Part shown: piece after piece, positions 1 to 8,891 of the stretch
Layout of the letters: each line of letters starts with the position of its first letter
Position numbering within the stretch: the first letter of the stretch is position 1
Assembly (NCBI GenBank): GCA_009840625.1
Contig: VXNJ01000009.1
Location: 62,001-126,000 of the forward strand
Direction: 5' to 3'
Length of the DNA: 64,000 nt
Origin: Chloroflexota bacterium
Lineage (GTDB): Bacteria; Chloroflexota; UBA11872; VXNJ01
Made by a program: the position numbers and the translations under genes
Notes under the pieces: model-generated
What the model was told of the DNA's origin: nothing
Database searches by the model: none
The model's input: the letters and a program-made list of their open reading frames with translations, nothing else

Positions 1-1
1 G

Positions 2-121
2 GCCGACGTGATCGCCGAGTCGCGTCTGGATCCCGAATCGATTCTTGAGGGGATTCGCAGATTTGCGGCCGCGCGCGAGGAGCGCATCTCGCTGGCGCGC
101 AACGCGCTAAGTCAGCTCTGA
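2..121 (+). CDS. C-terminal fragment of an unidentified protein (cut by window start)
   Basis: An open frame enters from the left edge and ends at TGA 119-121, giving 39 residues rich in Ala, Arg and Glu that look like a C-terminal amphipathic helix. It lies 22 bases before hisH and on the same strand, so it is probably co-transcribed with the his genes. I do not recognise the family from this fragment; the tail does not resemble the ends of HisB, HisC, HisD or HisG as I know them. Confidence 0.5.
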   Translation, partial: ADVIAESRLDPESILEGIRRFAAAREERISLARNALSQL

Positions 122-143
122 TTCCAAAGGGCCGAAGCCGGCC

Positions 144-755
144 ATGCTAGCCCTGGTCGACTACGGCTCCGGAAACATCCGCAGCGTCGAGCGGGCGCTG
201 GGCTTTGTCGGCGCCGAATTCACCCTGACCGAGGATCCCGCCGTGGTCGCCGGAGCCGCCGGGGTCGTGCTGCCCGGGGTGGGGGCCGCCCTGGATACGA
301 TGGACGGCCTGCGCGCGCGGGGCCTGGATGCCGCGGTTCGCGATTACCTGTCCGGCGGCCGCCCGTTCCTGGGTGTATGTATGGGGCTACAGGCCCTGCT
401 GGAGCACTCCGAGGAGAATGACGGCACTCCCTGCCTGGGCCTGTTTCCGGGCCGGGTGCGGCGTTTTCCGCCCGGACTGCACGTGCCCCACATGGGCTGG
501 AACCAGGTGCGGCGGCGAAACCCATGCGCTCTCCTCGACGGGGTTCCCGACGGCACCAACTTCTACTTCGTCCATTCCTACTACGCCGACGCCGCCGAGG
601 CCGATTACTGCGCGGCCACCACCGAGTACGGTCTGGAGTTCATGAGCGTGCTGGGCCGGGACCTGGTCTTCGCCACCCAGTTCCACCCCGAGAAAAGCGG
701 CGCGAACGGACTTATGCTGTATCGAAATTTCGCCCGCATCTGCGGACAGCGATAA
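144..755 (+). CDS. hisH: Imidazole glycerol phosphate synthase, glutamine amidotransferase subunit HisH
   Basis: HisH hydrolyses glutamine and channels ammonia to HisF in step five of histidine synthesis. The 203-residue length is normal. The N-terminus VDYGSGNIRSV is typical. The class I amidotransferase triad is visible: nucleophile Cys79 in GVCMGLQ, and His181 and Glu183 in FHPEKSG. Start is ATG 144. It is the first complete gene of a hisHAFIE run, 19 bases before hisA; partner subunit HisF is encoded two genes downstream. Confidence 0.96.
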   Translation: MLALVDYGSGNIRSVERALGFVGAEFTLTEDPAVVAGAAGVVLPGVGAALDTMDGLRARGLDAAVRDYLSGGRPFLGVCMGLQALLEHSEENDGTPCLGLFPGRVRRFPPGLHVPHMGWNQVRRRNPCALLDGVPDGTNFYFVHSYYADAAEADYCAATTEYGLEFMSVLGRDLVFATQFHPEKSGANGLMLYRNFARICGQR

Positions 756-774
756 GGCGCTTCCGGGGTCAGCG

Positions 775-1500
775 GTGATCATCTATCCGGCCGTCGACAT
801 CCGCGGCGGACGCGCCGTGCGCCTGCACCAGGGCGACTTTGCGCGTGAGGTCGTCTTCTACGACTCACCCGCCGAAGCGGCCCGCAACTGGATCGACCAG
901 GGCGCCGAATGGCTGCATGTCGTGGACCTGGACGGGGCCCGCAGCGGGACCCCGACCAACCGCGCCGCGGTAGCCGCGATCGCCGAGCTGCCGGCGCAGC
1001 TCCAGCTCGGCGGGGGATTGCGCCGAATCGAGGCGGTCGAATCGGCGATCGCGGGAGGCGCCGATCGGGTGGTGCTGGGCACCGCGGCGGTCGAGGACCC
1101 GGCGCTTTTTCAGGCCGCCTGCCGGCAGTTCCCGGGTCAGATCGCAGTTGGGATCGACGCCCGCGACGGGGTTGCGGCCACCCGCGGCTGGGCGCGCGAC
1201 GCCGGCACCGACGCAGTGGACCTGGCCCGCGCCTGCGAGCGCCAGGGGGCGGCGGCGATCATCTATACGGACATTGACCGCGATGGCATGCTCGGCGGGA
1301 TAAACACCGATCGGCTTGCCCAGGTGTGCGGCGCGGTCGAGATCCCGGTGATCGCCAGTGGCGGGGTCGCGGCCCTGTCGGACGTGACCGCCGCGTCCGC
1401 AGCCGGCGCGGCCGGGCTGATCATCGGCCGGGCGCTCTACGACGGACGCGTGGACCTGCGCGCGGCGCTGACGAAAGCGGCCGGAGCGGCCGAGTGCTGA
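775..1500 (+). CDS. hisA: 1-(5-phosphoribosyl)-5-[(5-phosphoribosylamino)methylideneamino]imidazole-4-carboxamide isomerase HisA
   Basis: HisA carries out the Amadori rearrangement of ProFAR to PRFAR, the step before HisH/HisF. The protein has 241 residues in a (beta/alpha)8 barrel. The catalytic aspartates sit in PAVDIRGG (Asp8) and in VGIDARDG (Asp128), and the two phosphate-binding glycine segments are present (QLGGGLR near 78, ASGGVA in the C-terminal half). The start is GTG 775. Its last seven bases overlap the GTG start of hisF, indicating translational coupling. Confidence 0.96.
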   Translation: MIIYPAVDIRGGRAVRLHQGDFAREVVFYDSPAEAARNWIDQGAEWLHVVDLDGARSGTPTNRAAVAAIAELPAQLQLGGGLRRIEAVESAIAGGADRVVLGTAAVEDPALFQAACRQFPGQIAVGIDARDGVAATRGWARDAGTDAVDLARACERQGAAAIIYTDIDRDGMLGGINTDRLAQVCGAVEIPVIASGGVAALSDVTAASAAGAAGLIIGRALYDGRVDLRAALTKAAGAAEC

Positions 1501-2270
1501 CCCGGCGGATCATCCCCTGCCTGGACGTTAAGAACGGCCGCAACGTGCGTGGGGTGCGTTTCTCGGCCGACCGCGACGCCGGCGACCCGGTTGAACTGGC
1601 GTCATATTACGACCAGACCGGAGCCGACGAACTCGTTTTCTACGACATTTCGGCGTCCGCCGAGGGTCGCGACATAACCCTCGGAATGATGCGGGCAGTG
1701 GCCGAGCAGGTTTTCATCCCGCTGACCGCCGGCGGGGGCGTGCGCAGCACCGCTGACATGTATGAACTGCTCCGCGCCGGTGCCGACAAGGTTTCCGTCA
1801 ACACCGCCGCGGTCGAACGTGAAAGGCTGGTCAGCGAGGGTGCCGACAGGTTCGGCAGCCAGTGCATCGTGCTTTCCATCGATTCACGGCGCAAAGCCGG
1901 CGGCGGGTGGGAAGTCTGGACGCACGGCGGCCGCACCAACACCGGCATCGACACCCTCGAGTGGGCCGAGCGCGGGGTGGAACTGGGGGCCGGCGAAATC
2001 GTCCTCAACAGCATCGACGCCGACGGTACCCGCGACGGGTACGACAACGAGCAACTGGCCGAACTGACCCGGCGGGTACCGGTCCCGGTGGTGGCGTCCG
2101 GCGGCGCGGGAACCCTCGAGCACCTACACGAGGCACTGGCCACTGGCGGCGCTCACGCCGTGCTGGCCGCTTCGATCTTTCACTACAAAGTGTTTACGAT
2201 TGCCCAGGCCAAGGAATACCTCGCCGAACGCGGCAATCCGATGCGAATTGATCATGCACCAGCCAACTGA
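1494..2270 (+). CDS. hisF: Imidazole glycerol phosphate synthase, cyclase subunit HisF
   Basis: HisF is the cyclase partner of HisH and makes IGP and AICAR from PRFAR. The frame stays open upstream, but GTG 1494, overlapping the hisA stop, gives the expected N-terminus [15 protein letters not shown] and 258 residues, the usual length. Catalytic Asp11 (CLDVKNGR) and Asp130 (LSIDSRR) are present, as are the phosphate loops TAGGGVRS and ASGGAGT. The 3' end overlaps hisI by 17 bases. Confidence 0.96.
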   Translation: MLTRRIIPCLDVKNGRNVRGVRFSADRDAGDPVELASYYDQTGADELVFYDISASAEGRDITLGMMRAVAEQVFIPLTAGGGVRSTADMYELLRAGADKVSVNTAAVERERLVSEGADRFGSQCIVLSIDSRRKAGGGWEVWTHGGRTNTGIDTLEWAERGVELGAGEIVLNSIDADGTRDGYDNEQLAELTRRVPVPVVASGGAGTLEHLHEALATGGAHAVLAASIFHYKVFTIAQAKEYLAERGNPMRIDHAPAN

Positions 2271-2604
2271 ATCACTGGACCCGGACCTGCTGCGCTGGGA
2301 TGACGCCGGCCTGCTGCCGGCGGTAATCCAAGACGAGGCCACCCGAGAGGTCCGGATGGTGGGGTACATGAACCGCGAGTCGCTGGACCGGACCCTGGAA
2401 TCGGGCCAGGTCTGGTTCTTCTCGCGCAGCCGCCAGGAGCTCTGGCGCAAGGGCGCCACGTCGGGCAACACGCTCGCGCTCCGCTCCATTTACGTCAACT
2501 GCGAGGAAAATTGCCTGTTGCTGCTGGTCGATCCCACCGGGCCGACCTGCCACACCGGCAACCAGAGTTGCTTTTACCGCCCCCTGCGAAAGGTCCCATC
2601 TTGA
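2254..2604 (+). CDS. hisI: Phosphoribosyl-AMP cyclohydrolase HisI
   Basis: HisI opens the purine ring of PR-AMP in step three of histidine synthesis. ATG 2254 gives 116 residues; the frame is open further upstream but family similarity begins here. The conserved features are [23 protein letters not shown], and the zinc and metal-binding tail with Cys in CEENC and in [12 protein letters not shown]. It is encoded separately from HisE, whereas many bacteria fuse the two. The stop overlaps the TTG start of hisE (TTGA). Confidence 0.95.
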   Translation: MHQPTESLDPDLLRWDDAGLLPAVIQDEATREVRMVGYMNRESLDRTLESGQVWFFSRSRQELWRKGATSGNTLALRSIYVNCEENCLLLLVDPTGPTCHTGNQSCFYRPLRKVPS

Positions 2605-2897
2605 GCGAGCGTCCGGGCGTGGAGATCATCGACCAGGTGATCGCGGTTATCGCGCAGCGCCAGAAGGAAATGCCGCCCGATTCCTACGTCGCGGAGTGCC
2701 TGCGGCGCGGCTGGCCCTACATCGCCCGCAAGCTTATCGAGGAGGCTACCGAGGCCAGCATCGCGGCCCGCGAGGAATCCGACGAAAGGCTCGCCAGCGA
2801 GATCTCGGACCTGATCTTCTTCGCATTGGTCGCGCTTGCCCACCGCGGAGTCGATGCCGAAAAAGTCTGGGCCGAATTGAGTCTGCGGCGGAGGTAG
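2601..2897 (+). CDS. hisE: Phosphoribosyl-ATP pyrophosphatase HisE
   Basis: HisE removes pyrophosphate from PR-ATP in step two of histidine synthesis. The proposed start is TTG 2601, whose last bases form the hisI stop (TTGA); this gives 98 residues, the normal size. The all-alpha MazG-like fold is indicated by KLIEEATEASIAA and SEISDLIFFALVAL, which carry the acidic magnesium ligands. It is the last gene of the his run; the next gene is convergent. Confidence 0.92.
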   Translation: MSERPGVEIIDQVIAVIAQRQKEMPPDSYVAECLRRGWPYIARKLIEEATEASIAAREESDERLASEISDLIFFALVALAHRGVDAEKVWAELSLRRR

Positions 2898-3011
2898 CGA
2901 CGGGCCGGCGAACCCGCCTGCAGCCAGTCCGGGGCCCAATTCACTCGCCGGAAATTGGAATTTGGTCGCCGGGCAACCGGGCCAACACTTCAATTGCGCG
3001 CCCGGTGCGCG

Positions 3012-3027
3012 GCGGGCGGGAGCCCGC
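3012..3027. terminator. GC-rich hairpin between convergent hisE and methyltransferase gene
   Basis: A perfect six-base stem (GCGGGC / GCCCGC) with a four-base GGGA loop lies in the 142-base space between the convergent hisE and the sterol-methyltransferase-like gene. There is no T-tract on either side, so an intrinsic terminator is only a possibility. No other structure was seen in this gap. Confidence 0.3.
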
Positions 3028-3039
3028 GTCGGCGAGGAT

Positions 3040-4077
3040 CTACAGCGGCTTGCGGGCCAGAAAGCAGTAAAGCGGCGTAAATATCCCGGTTTTGCCGCCC
3101 GCGACGTAGGCGTTGGCGGTGCGGTCCAGCAGCGCGATGACTTCCGCGGATCCCTTGGGAAACATCCCCAGCGATTCGGCCAGCCGGGACGCCCCGATCA
3201 TCACCTTGCGGCCCAGCGGAATCCTGCGCAGGGCGTTGTCCAGCGTGCTGCCCGGCGATTCCATGGGCCGGTACCACGGCGTGGCCGGACTGTTCTCGTC
3301 GACGGCCCGATCCGACGCTTCAATGATCTCGAAGCCAGCCTTTTCGAGCGCCCGGTCCACTTCGCCCATCGTCGCGATTTCATTGAGCGCGATGCCGTGC
3401 ATCAGGTCCTTCTTGAGGGCCCGGTGCCGATCGTCGCCGGGATCAAACACGTCCGTCAGGCACATCTCCTGTCCCCAGAAGAGGGCGCCGGGCTTGAGCA
3501 CCCGGTAGATCTCGGCGAACGCGCCCGCCTTGTCTGGGGCGTGGCACGTCGATTCGATCGCGTATCCCCGGTCGAATGCGCCGTCCGCAATGGAGTCCAT
3601 GTCCATGAAGCTGCATGAGAGCAAGTCGATCATGTGGCCGAGTCCGGCTTCGGCGTTCAGCGATTCGGCCGTCTCCAGCTGGATTTCGCTTTTGTTGATC
3701 CCGACCGCCCTGACGCCGGTCTCCCGGACCACGCGGCGCATCGGGCCGCCGATCCCGCAACCGACGTCGATCACCGACATGCCTTCGCGCAATTCGAGCT
3801 TGGCCATCATCAGCCGCTGGTGCCGGATCTGGGACTCCTCCAGGCTCTCCTTCGGCGAAAGCGGCGCGAAGTGGAGGGATTCGCCCCAGCCGAACACCAT
3901 GAGCTCGCTGCAAAGGTCGTAATACTCCTGGACGGTACCGGCATGGTCGTAGCCCGTCGGGCCGGAAGACTCTGCGTTCGCCCGTTCCATCCACTCGTCG
4001 AACCGCTTGACGCGACCGTGGACGTCCGACCCGCGGTACGCGGTCTTCAACCCGTGGGATAGTTTGCGAAGCTGCAC
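3040..4077 (-). CDS. Sterol 24-C-methyltransferase-like SAM-dependent methyltransferase
   Basis: This 345-residue protein (GTG start) matches the Erg6/SMT family along its length. An N-terminal segment holds FGWGESLHFAP (62-72), the aromatic sterol-binding motif of SMTs. The SAM-binding motif I is DVGCGIGGP (104-112). IESTCHAPD (174-182) and RVLKPGALFWGQE (192-204) follow in the family order. The C-terminal region (about 283-343) ends GGKTGIFTPLYCFLARKP, as in the Sterol_MT_C domain. The expected reaction is methylation of a sterol side chain at C-24. No sterol-cyclisation or squalene-epoxidation gene is in the window, so the substrate may be made elsewhere or taken up. Other small-molecule methyltransferases share the core fold, but the first and last motifs favour SMT. 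Confidence 0.8.
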   Translation of the reverse strand: MQLRKLSHGLKTAYRGSDVHGRVKRFDEWMERANAESSGPTGYDHAGTVQEYYDLCSELMVFGWGESLHFAPLSPKESLEESQIRHQRLMMAKLELREGMSVIDVGCGIGGPMRRVVRETGVRAVGINKSEIQLETAESLNAEAGLGHMIDLLSCSFMDMDSIADGAFDRGYAIESTCHAPDKAGAFAEIYRVLKPGALFWGQEMCLTDVFDPGDDRHRALKKDLMHGIALNEIATMGEVDRALEKAGFEIIEASDRAVDENSPATPWYRPMESPGSTLDNALRRIPLGRKVMIGASRLAESLGMFPKGSAEVIALLDRTANAYVAGGKTGIFTPLYCFLARKPL

Positions 4078-4256
4078 GATCCTCTAACCTGCGGCGTTGC
4101 CTACGCCTGATCGCGGTGCCAGGGCGCACCCTAAGAGGCTACTCACGATGGTTTAGCGCGCGCCCGGTCGGCATCCGGTCTGGCCGCCCTGGCGACCCGA
4201 ATTCGTCCGGTCAGGGCCGTTGTCATCTGACCTGGTGCCGGGCGTCCCCGCGACCG

Positions 4257-5078
4257 TCAATCAATCCCCGCGAGGATTGCCTCCAGCGCGTCCTTGGCCG
4301 CTGCAAACCCCGACGGTGTGGTGTTGCCGAAGTGCATTTCGGCCACGTCCAGGTGCGGCTCAAGGGCAAGATCCATCGCGCGATGGTGTCCGCCCAGATC
4401 GGCCAGGATCTGCGGCCAGTTGCACTGCCCCTGACCGGGCAGGACCATGTCGTCATCCTTCCCGCGGTCCTTCACGTGCACGGCGGCAATGTGGTCGCAA
4501 AGCTGCCTTACGGCGGCCGGCGGGTCGACCCCGACCGCCGCGAAATTGGCCGGGTCGCAGACGAAGCCGAGGTTTTCGGCACCGACTAGATCGAGCGCCG
4601 CAAGGATCTGCTCGGGAGTTTCGCCGAACACATCGCGTTCGTTTTCCAGCAGCAGCGTGACCCCGGGCGCATCGCGCAAGGCCTGTTCGCACAGGCGGGA
4701 AAGATTGCCGACACACTCGGGATGATCGCCGGCCGAGCGCGCTTGGAATCCGAATATCCGCACTGTCGGGCAGTCGAATTCCATCGCCGCCGCCAGTCCG
4801 TTGGCCAACTGTTTCTGCTGGATCGAAAAGTCTCCGTCGACCGGGGCTTTGCCCACCGGAGTGGCCACGCACCGGCAGGAGATGTCCGCGCTGCGCAGCT
4901 GGCGACCCAATCGCCGCCTTTCGGTGGATGTCGATTCGGAGATGGAGCAGCGCTTGCCGGCGCGTTCAAAGTGACGGAATTCGATGCGTTCAATGCCGAG
5001 ACCGGCCAAGAAGATCAGCTGTTCGCCCAGGGCGGTGTACGCCTCGTCGGCGAACCCCGACAGCCGCCAGTCGGTCAC
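4257..5078 (-). CDS. Sugar phosphate isomerase/epimerase-type TIM-barrel protein
   Basis: The 273-residue protein resembles the xylose-isomerase-like TIM-barrel (AP endonuclease 2) superfamily. It has LSGFADEAY near the start, the strand-end motifs TLLLENERDVF and VCDPANF, and AAVHVKDRG, which carry metal ligands in this fold. The frame extends upstream, but GTG 5078 overlaps the lepA stop (GTGA) and gives the natural N-terminus. It is the last gene of the argC-to-lepA strand block. The substrate cannot be read from sequence; sugar, sugar-acid or inositol isomerases are all possible. Confidence 0.75.
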   Translation of the reverse strand: MTDWRLSGFADEAYTALGEQLIFLAGLGIERIEFRHFERAGKRCSISESTSTERRRLGRQLRSADISCRCVATPVGKAPVDGDFSIQQKQLANGLAAAMEFDCPTVRIFGFQARSAGDHPECVGNLSRLCEQALRDAPGVTLLLENERDVFGETPEQILAALDLVGAENLGFVCDPANFAAVGVDPPAAVRQLCDHIAAVHVKDRGKDDDMVLPGQGQCNWPQILADLGGHHRAMDLALEPHLDVAEMHFGNTTPSGFAAAKDALEAILAGID

Positions 5079-6868
5079 CTTTCCAGGACGGTCGTGAACG
5101 CAGCCTGCGGGATCTCCACCTGCCCCACCATCTTCATCCGCTTCTTCCCCTCGGCCTGCTTCTTCAGCAGCTTGCGCTTGCGGGTAACGTCCCCGCCATA
5201 ACACTTGGCCAGGACGTCCTTGCGCAGGGCCGGAATGGTCTCGCGCGCGATGACCTTGCCGCCGACCGAGGCCTGCAGCGCCACCTGAAACAGCTGGCGG
5301 GGAATCACCTTGCGCAGCCGGGAGAGGATTTCCAGCGCATCGCGGCGGGCCCGTTGGCGGTGCAGGATCGAGGAGAGGGCGTCGACCCGTACACCGTTCA
5401 CCAGGATGTCGACCACCTGGACTTCGACCGGCCTGAAATCGACGACGTGGTAGTCCAGCGAGGCGTAGCCGCGGGTGGAGGATTTGAGCCGGTCGTAGAA
5501 GTCGACCAGGATTTCCGAGAGCGGGGCCTGGGCGGTCATCAGTACTCGCCCGGCATCAATGGTCTCGACTTTGTCCACGCTGCCCCGCGCCAGCCGTACC
5601 AGCTCCATCAGCGGACCCAGGTAGCTGCCCGGCGTCACGATCGAGAGTTCAACCCAGGGCTCGGTGACCTCGGCGATCCGGTTGCTCTCGGGCATTGCCC
5701 CGGGCCCGTCCACCAGCACCCGGCGGCCGCTGCGGGTAAGAACCCTGAACTGCACCCCGGGGTTGGTCACGATCAGGGTCAGGTCGTTGTCGCGCTCCAG
5801 CCGTTCGCGGACGATGTTCAGGTGCAGGAGACCCAGGAATCCAACCCGGAATCCGAACCCCAGAGCCCCCGATTCCTCGGGTTCGAAGGTCAGCGATGAA
5901 TCATTCAGGCGCAGCAGGTCCAGCGCCCGCCGCAGCGCCGGATAGTCGCCGGGATCCTGGGGATAGATTCCCGCGAACACCATCGGCCGGGGCGGAGCGT
6001 AGCCGGGCAGCGGCTGCGAATCGGGGGCGCCGGCGGCGAGCAGGGTGTCCCCGACGACGAATTCGAATCCGCCCTTCAGGCCGGTGGCCACGTAGCCCAC
6101 CTGGCCCGAATTGAGCGATTCGGCCGCTTGCATCTGCGGGGCGAATGTTCCGACCTCCACTATCTCGAATCGGTTGCCGGAACCGGGCAGGTGGATGCGA
6201 TCGCCGGCCGCCAACCGGCCGTCGACGACTCGCACGTGGGTCAGGACTCCGCGGTGCCGGTCGTAATTTGAGTCGAATACCAGTGCGCGCGGGGGAGATT
6301 CGGCGATCCCGTCGGGGGGTGGGACCCTGGCTATCACCTGTCCGAGCAGTTCGCGCACCCCGGTGCCGTGCTTGGCCGAAACCGCAAGGATGTCGTCCGG
6401 CTCTACTCCCATCAATTCCACGATCGCCTCGCGGGCCGCCTGTGGTTGGGCCGCCGGCATGTCGATCTTGTTGATGACCGGGATGATCTCCAACCCCAGC
6501 TCCAGCGCCTGGTAGAGGTTGGCGATGGTCTGGGCTTCGATGCCCTGGGAGGCATCCACCAGCAGCAGCGCGCCTTCGCAGGCCGCCATTGCGCGCGAGA
6601 CCTCGTAGGCGAAGTCGACGTGTCCGGGCGTGTCGATCAGATTCAGCTGGAACTGTTCCCGACCGGTCGTCCAGTGCATGGTCACCGGGGTGGCCTTGAT
6701 CGTGATCCCGTGTTCGCGTTCAAGATCCAGCGAGTCCAGCAGCTGCTCGCGCATCTGGCGCTGATCGACCTGGCCGGTCAGTTCCAGCATGCGGTCGGCC
6801 AGGGTCGACTTGCCGTGGTCGATGTGGGCGATGATGCAGAAATTGCGGATTCTGGCGGGCGCAATCAT
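5075..6868 (-). CDS. lepA: Elongation factor 4 (LepA), ribosome back-translocase GTPase
   Basis: LepA binds stalled ribosomes and uses GTP. The 597-residue length is normal. The G1 loop AHIDHGKST (14-22), switch II DTPGHVDF and G4 NKIDMP are visible, followed by domain II and the LepA-specific C-terminal domain with basic segments near the end (GGDVTRKRKLLKKQ). It starts at ATG 6868, 49 bases after murJ, and its stop overlaps the downstream isomerase gene. Confidence 0.97.
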   Translation of the reverse strand: MIAPARIRNFCIIAHIDHGKSTLADRMLELTGQVDQRQMREQLLDSLDLEREHGITIKATPVTMHWTTGREQFQLNLIDTPGHVDFAYEVSRAMAACEGALLLVDASQGIEAQTIANLYQALELGLEIIPVINKIDMPAAQPQAAREAIVELMGVEPDDILAVSAKHGTGVRELLGQVIARVPPPDGIAESPPRALVFDSNYDRHRGVLTHVRVVDGRLAAGDRIHLPGSGNRFEIVEVGTFAPQMQAAESLNSGQVGYVATGLKGGFEFVVGDTLLAAGAPDSQPLPGYAPPRPMVFAGIYPQDPGDYPALRRALDLLRLNDSSLTFEPEESGALGFGFRVGFLGLLHLNIVRERLERDNDLTLIVTNPGVQFRVLTRSGRRVLVDGPGAMPESNRIAEVTEPWVELSIVTPGSYLGPLMELVRLARGSVDKVETIDAGRVLMTAQAPLSEILVDFYDRLKSSTRGYASLDYHVVDFRPVEVQVVDILVNGVRVDALSSILHRQRARRDALEILSRLRKVIPRQLFQVALQASVGGKVIARETIPALRKDVLAKCYGGDVTRKRKLLKKQAEGKKRMKMVGQVEIPQAAFTTVLER

Positions 6869-6904
6869 GCGCAGGCGACGCCCTTGGGGGTAGGTTGGCC
6901 AGCG

Positions 6905-6910
6905 ATTCTA
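6905..6910 (-). promoter_or_regulatory. Possible -10 element (TAGAAT) before lepA
   Basis: On the minus strand TAGAAT lies 36 bases before the lepA ATG, inside the short murJ-lepA gap. It matches five of six bases of the sigma70 -10 consensus. No clear -35 box is found at 16-18 bases. The same hexamer occurs before metE, secG and the desaturase gene. Confidence 0.25.
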
Positions 6911-6917
6911 GGTGCGC

Positions 6918-8435
6918 CTAACCCGCGGGCGCGACCGGTCCCAACCGCGACCGCAGCATTTGCAGCAGGGTCCGCGGCTGCTCCAATCCCATCGCCAGGG
7001 TGGCGCCGAGATAGGCGCCCACGGCCAGTCCCAAGACCAGCAGCATGCCGGCGGCATAGATCGGCGGAGTGGGCCCGACCGAGCCCAGCAATTCGCTCCC
7101 CAGCCAGGCGAGCGCGGCCGCCAGCAGGCTGGCGCCGAACACGCGCAGCGTGCCCGTCCCCAACGAGATGTCAAGACCCAGCCGCCGCAGCCACAGATAC
7201 AGGACCACAACCTCGACCAGGATTCCGATCGAGACTCCCAGGGCGATTCCGGCTACTGCGAACGGTCCCGAGAGCGCCCAGGAGACAAGCATGTGCAGCA
7301 GCAGGCTGGCGGAAATGATCAGCACCGGCCGGCGTGTGTCCTGGCGGGAGTAGTAGACCCGGGTGAGGATTTCAGCCGCGGCATGGCCGACCAGACCTAC
7401 CGCCAGGGCGGCCAGCACGACCGCAGTCGCCGCGCTGGCGGCAGCATCGAATGCGCCCCGTTCGAACAACACCCTGACCAGGGGTTCGCCGGTGACGATC
7501 ATCACCAGGCCCGCCGGCAGGGTCGCAAAAATCACATAGGAAAGCGAATCGGAAGTCGCCCGAGCCAGTCCCTCCCGGTCTCCGCGGGCGCTCAGGTCCG
7601 AGAACTCCGGCAGGACCGCCTCGGCGTAGGGAATCGCCAGGATTCCAAGCGGAAAGAGCAGCAGCATCCAGGCGTTGGCAAACGCCGCCACGCCCGACGG
7701 CCCCTGCAGCGAGGCCAGGTAGTTGATGAAAAAAAAGCTCAACTGGATCACTGCGAATCCGCCAAGGCGCGGGAGCATCAGCTCGACCACCCGCCGGCCC
7801 GGGCCGCGCACCGCCAGCGCCGGTCGCCAGCCGAGTCCGGCGCGGCGCAGCCCTGGAACCTGGATCAAAAGATGCAGCAGCGCGCCGGCGATTGTGCCCC
7901 AGGCCAGGCCGATGATGCCCAACGGTTCGACCAGCAGCAGGGCGCCGGCGATCACCCCGGCGTTGTAGAGCAGGGGGCCGACAGCGGGCAGTAGGAAGTC
8001 GCGCTCGGCGTGCAGGGCGCCCTTGAAGACCGCCGAGATTCCCAGCAGCAGCGGGGAGAGCATCAAGTAGCGGGTGGCCTCGGTGGCCAGGTCGCGGGTT
8101 GCCGGATCGAATCCCGGGACCATGACCGACATCAGCGCCGGGGCGAACAGCGCCGCCAGGAGCGAGCCGCCGATCATCACCATCCCCAGCAGGTTGAGTA
8201 CACCGGAGAAAAGGCGGCGCCGGTCCGCGGCGCGATCCTCGCCGCGCAGCCCGGCAAAAACCGGGATAAATGCCGAGATGAGCGCCCCGCCGGCAAACAG
8301 CGTGAACAGCGTGTCGGGGATCCGAAACGCCGCAAACCAGGCGTCAGCCTCCGGCCCCAGTCCGATTTGCCCATTGATGACCGCCTGGCGGACGAACCCC
8401 AGCAGGCGCGAAAGCAGGAACATTGCGCTCAGCAA
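6918..8435 (-). CDS. murJ: Lipid II flippase MurJ (MviN family)
   Basis: MurJ flips the peptidoglycan precursor lipid II across the membrane. The protein has 505 residues and is hydrophobic throughout, consistent with about 14 membrane helices. The family N-terminus LLSRLLGFVRQAVI, then ADAWFAAFRIPDTLFTLFAGGALISAF, is clear. The start is unsettled: TTG 8435 is chosen, but family N-termini suggest up to about eight more residues (VARAALL), for which only CTG or GTA codons are available. It follows the cyclophilin-like gene by 53 bases. Its presence implies a peptidoglycan wall. Confidence 0.92.
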   Translation of the reverse strand: MLSAMFLLSRLLGFVRQAVINGQIGLGPEADAWFAAFRIPDTLFTLFAGGALISAFIPVFAGLRGEDRAADRRRLFSGVLNLLGMVMIGGSLLAALFAPALMSVMVPGFDPATRDLATEATRYLMLSPLLLGISAVFKGALHAERDFLLPAVGPLLYNAGVIAGALLLVEPLGIIGLAWGTIAGALLHLLIQVPGLRRAGLGWRPALAVRGPGRRVVELMLPRLGGFAVIQLSFFFINYLASLQGPSGVAAFANAWMLLLFPLGILAIPYAEAVLPEFSDLSARGDREGLARATSDSLSYVIFATLPAGLVMIVTGEPLVRVLFERGAFDAAASAATAVVLAALAVGLVGHAAAEILTRVYYSRQDTRRPVLIISASLLLHMLVSWALSGPFAVAGIALGVSIGILVEVVVLYLWLRRLGLDISLGTGTLRVFGASLLAAALAWLGSELLGSVGPTPPIYAAGMLLVLGLAVGAYLGATLAMGLEQPRTLLQMLRSRLGPVAPAG

Positions 8436-8488
8436 CAGGGCTGCCCGCGCTACGTGCCGGCCCCGTTCCGAAGGGGCGCCGGCGGACT

Positions 8489-8881
8489 CTATTCGGCGCG
8501 CTCCACGGTGATCGTGTCACCCGCCTGGCTGGAGTCAAGGTCGGGCGTAGGGACGATTCGCAACCGTCCCAGCGGGATCACCTTGCTGGCGGCCCGGATC
8601 TCCTCCGGGCTGCGGCTGGCCGGGGTCGGCCCCCAGAAAACGCACAGCGCCGAACCCGGCGGCCAGTAAGCCAGCTCGCCCACGAACACCACCTCCCGGT
8701 CTTCAGCGGTGGGTTCGAGCTGCAATGGAATTGCAGCGTACACCTCCTGCCCCCATCGGTTTACCGTGCCGGACTGCGGCAGGGACTCCCAGAAGTCCTC
8801 TGCAGCATCCGATCGGTAGAGTTCTGCGTTCAAGGTCAGATCGCCAACCTTCACCCTGACCAATTTGCCCGGTTCGATCAT
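8489..8881 (-). CDS. Cyclophilin-like fold protein (TM1367/DUF369-type)
   Basis: A 130-residue protein from ATG 8881. The sequence VRVKVGDLTLNAELY, then SLPQSGTVNRWGQEVYAAIP, and later ELAYWPPGSALCVFWGPTP, match small bacterial and archaeal cyclophilin-like proteins. These have the barrel fold but usually lack the proline-isomerase active site. The frame extends upstream into argB, but similarity starts at this ATG, ten bases after the argB stop. The function is unknown; its place between argB and murJ may simply reflect operon packing. Confidence 0.7.
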   Translation of the reverse strand: MIEPGKLVRVKVGDLTLNAELYRSDAAEDFWESLPQSGTVNRWGQEVYAAIPLQLEPTAEDREVVFVGELAYWPPGSALCVFWGPTPASRSPEEIRAASKVIPLGRLRIVPTPDLDSSQAGDTITVERAE

Positions 8882-8891
8882 TGCCTCTCCC

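Noticed and set aside
6912-7994. A Gln/Asp/Arg-rich 360-residue plus-strand frame opposite murJ
   Set aside because: Typical antisense of a hydrophobic GC-rich gene; no motif.
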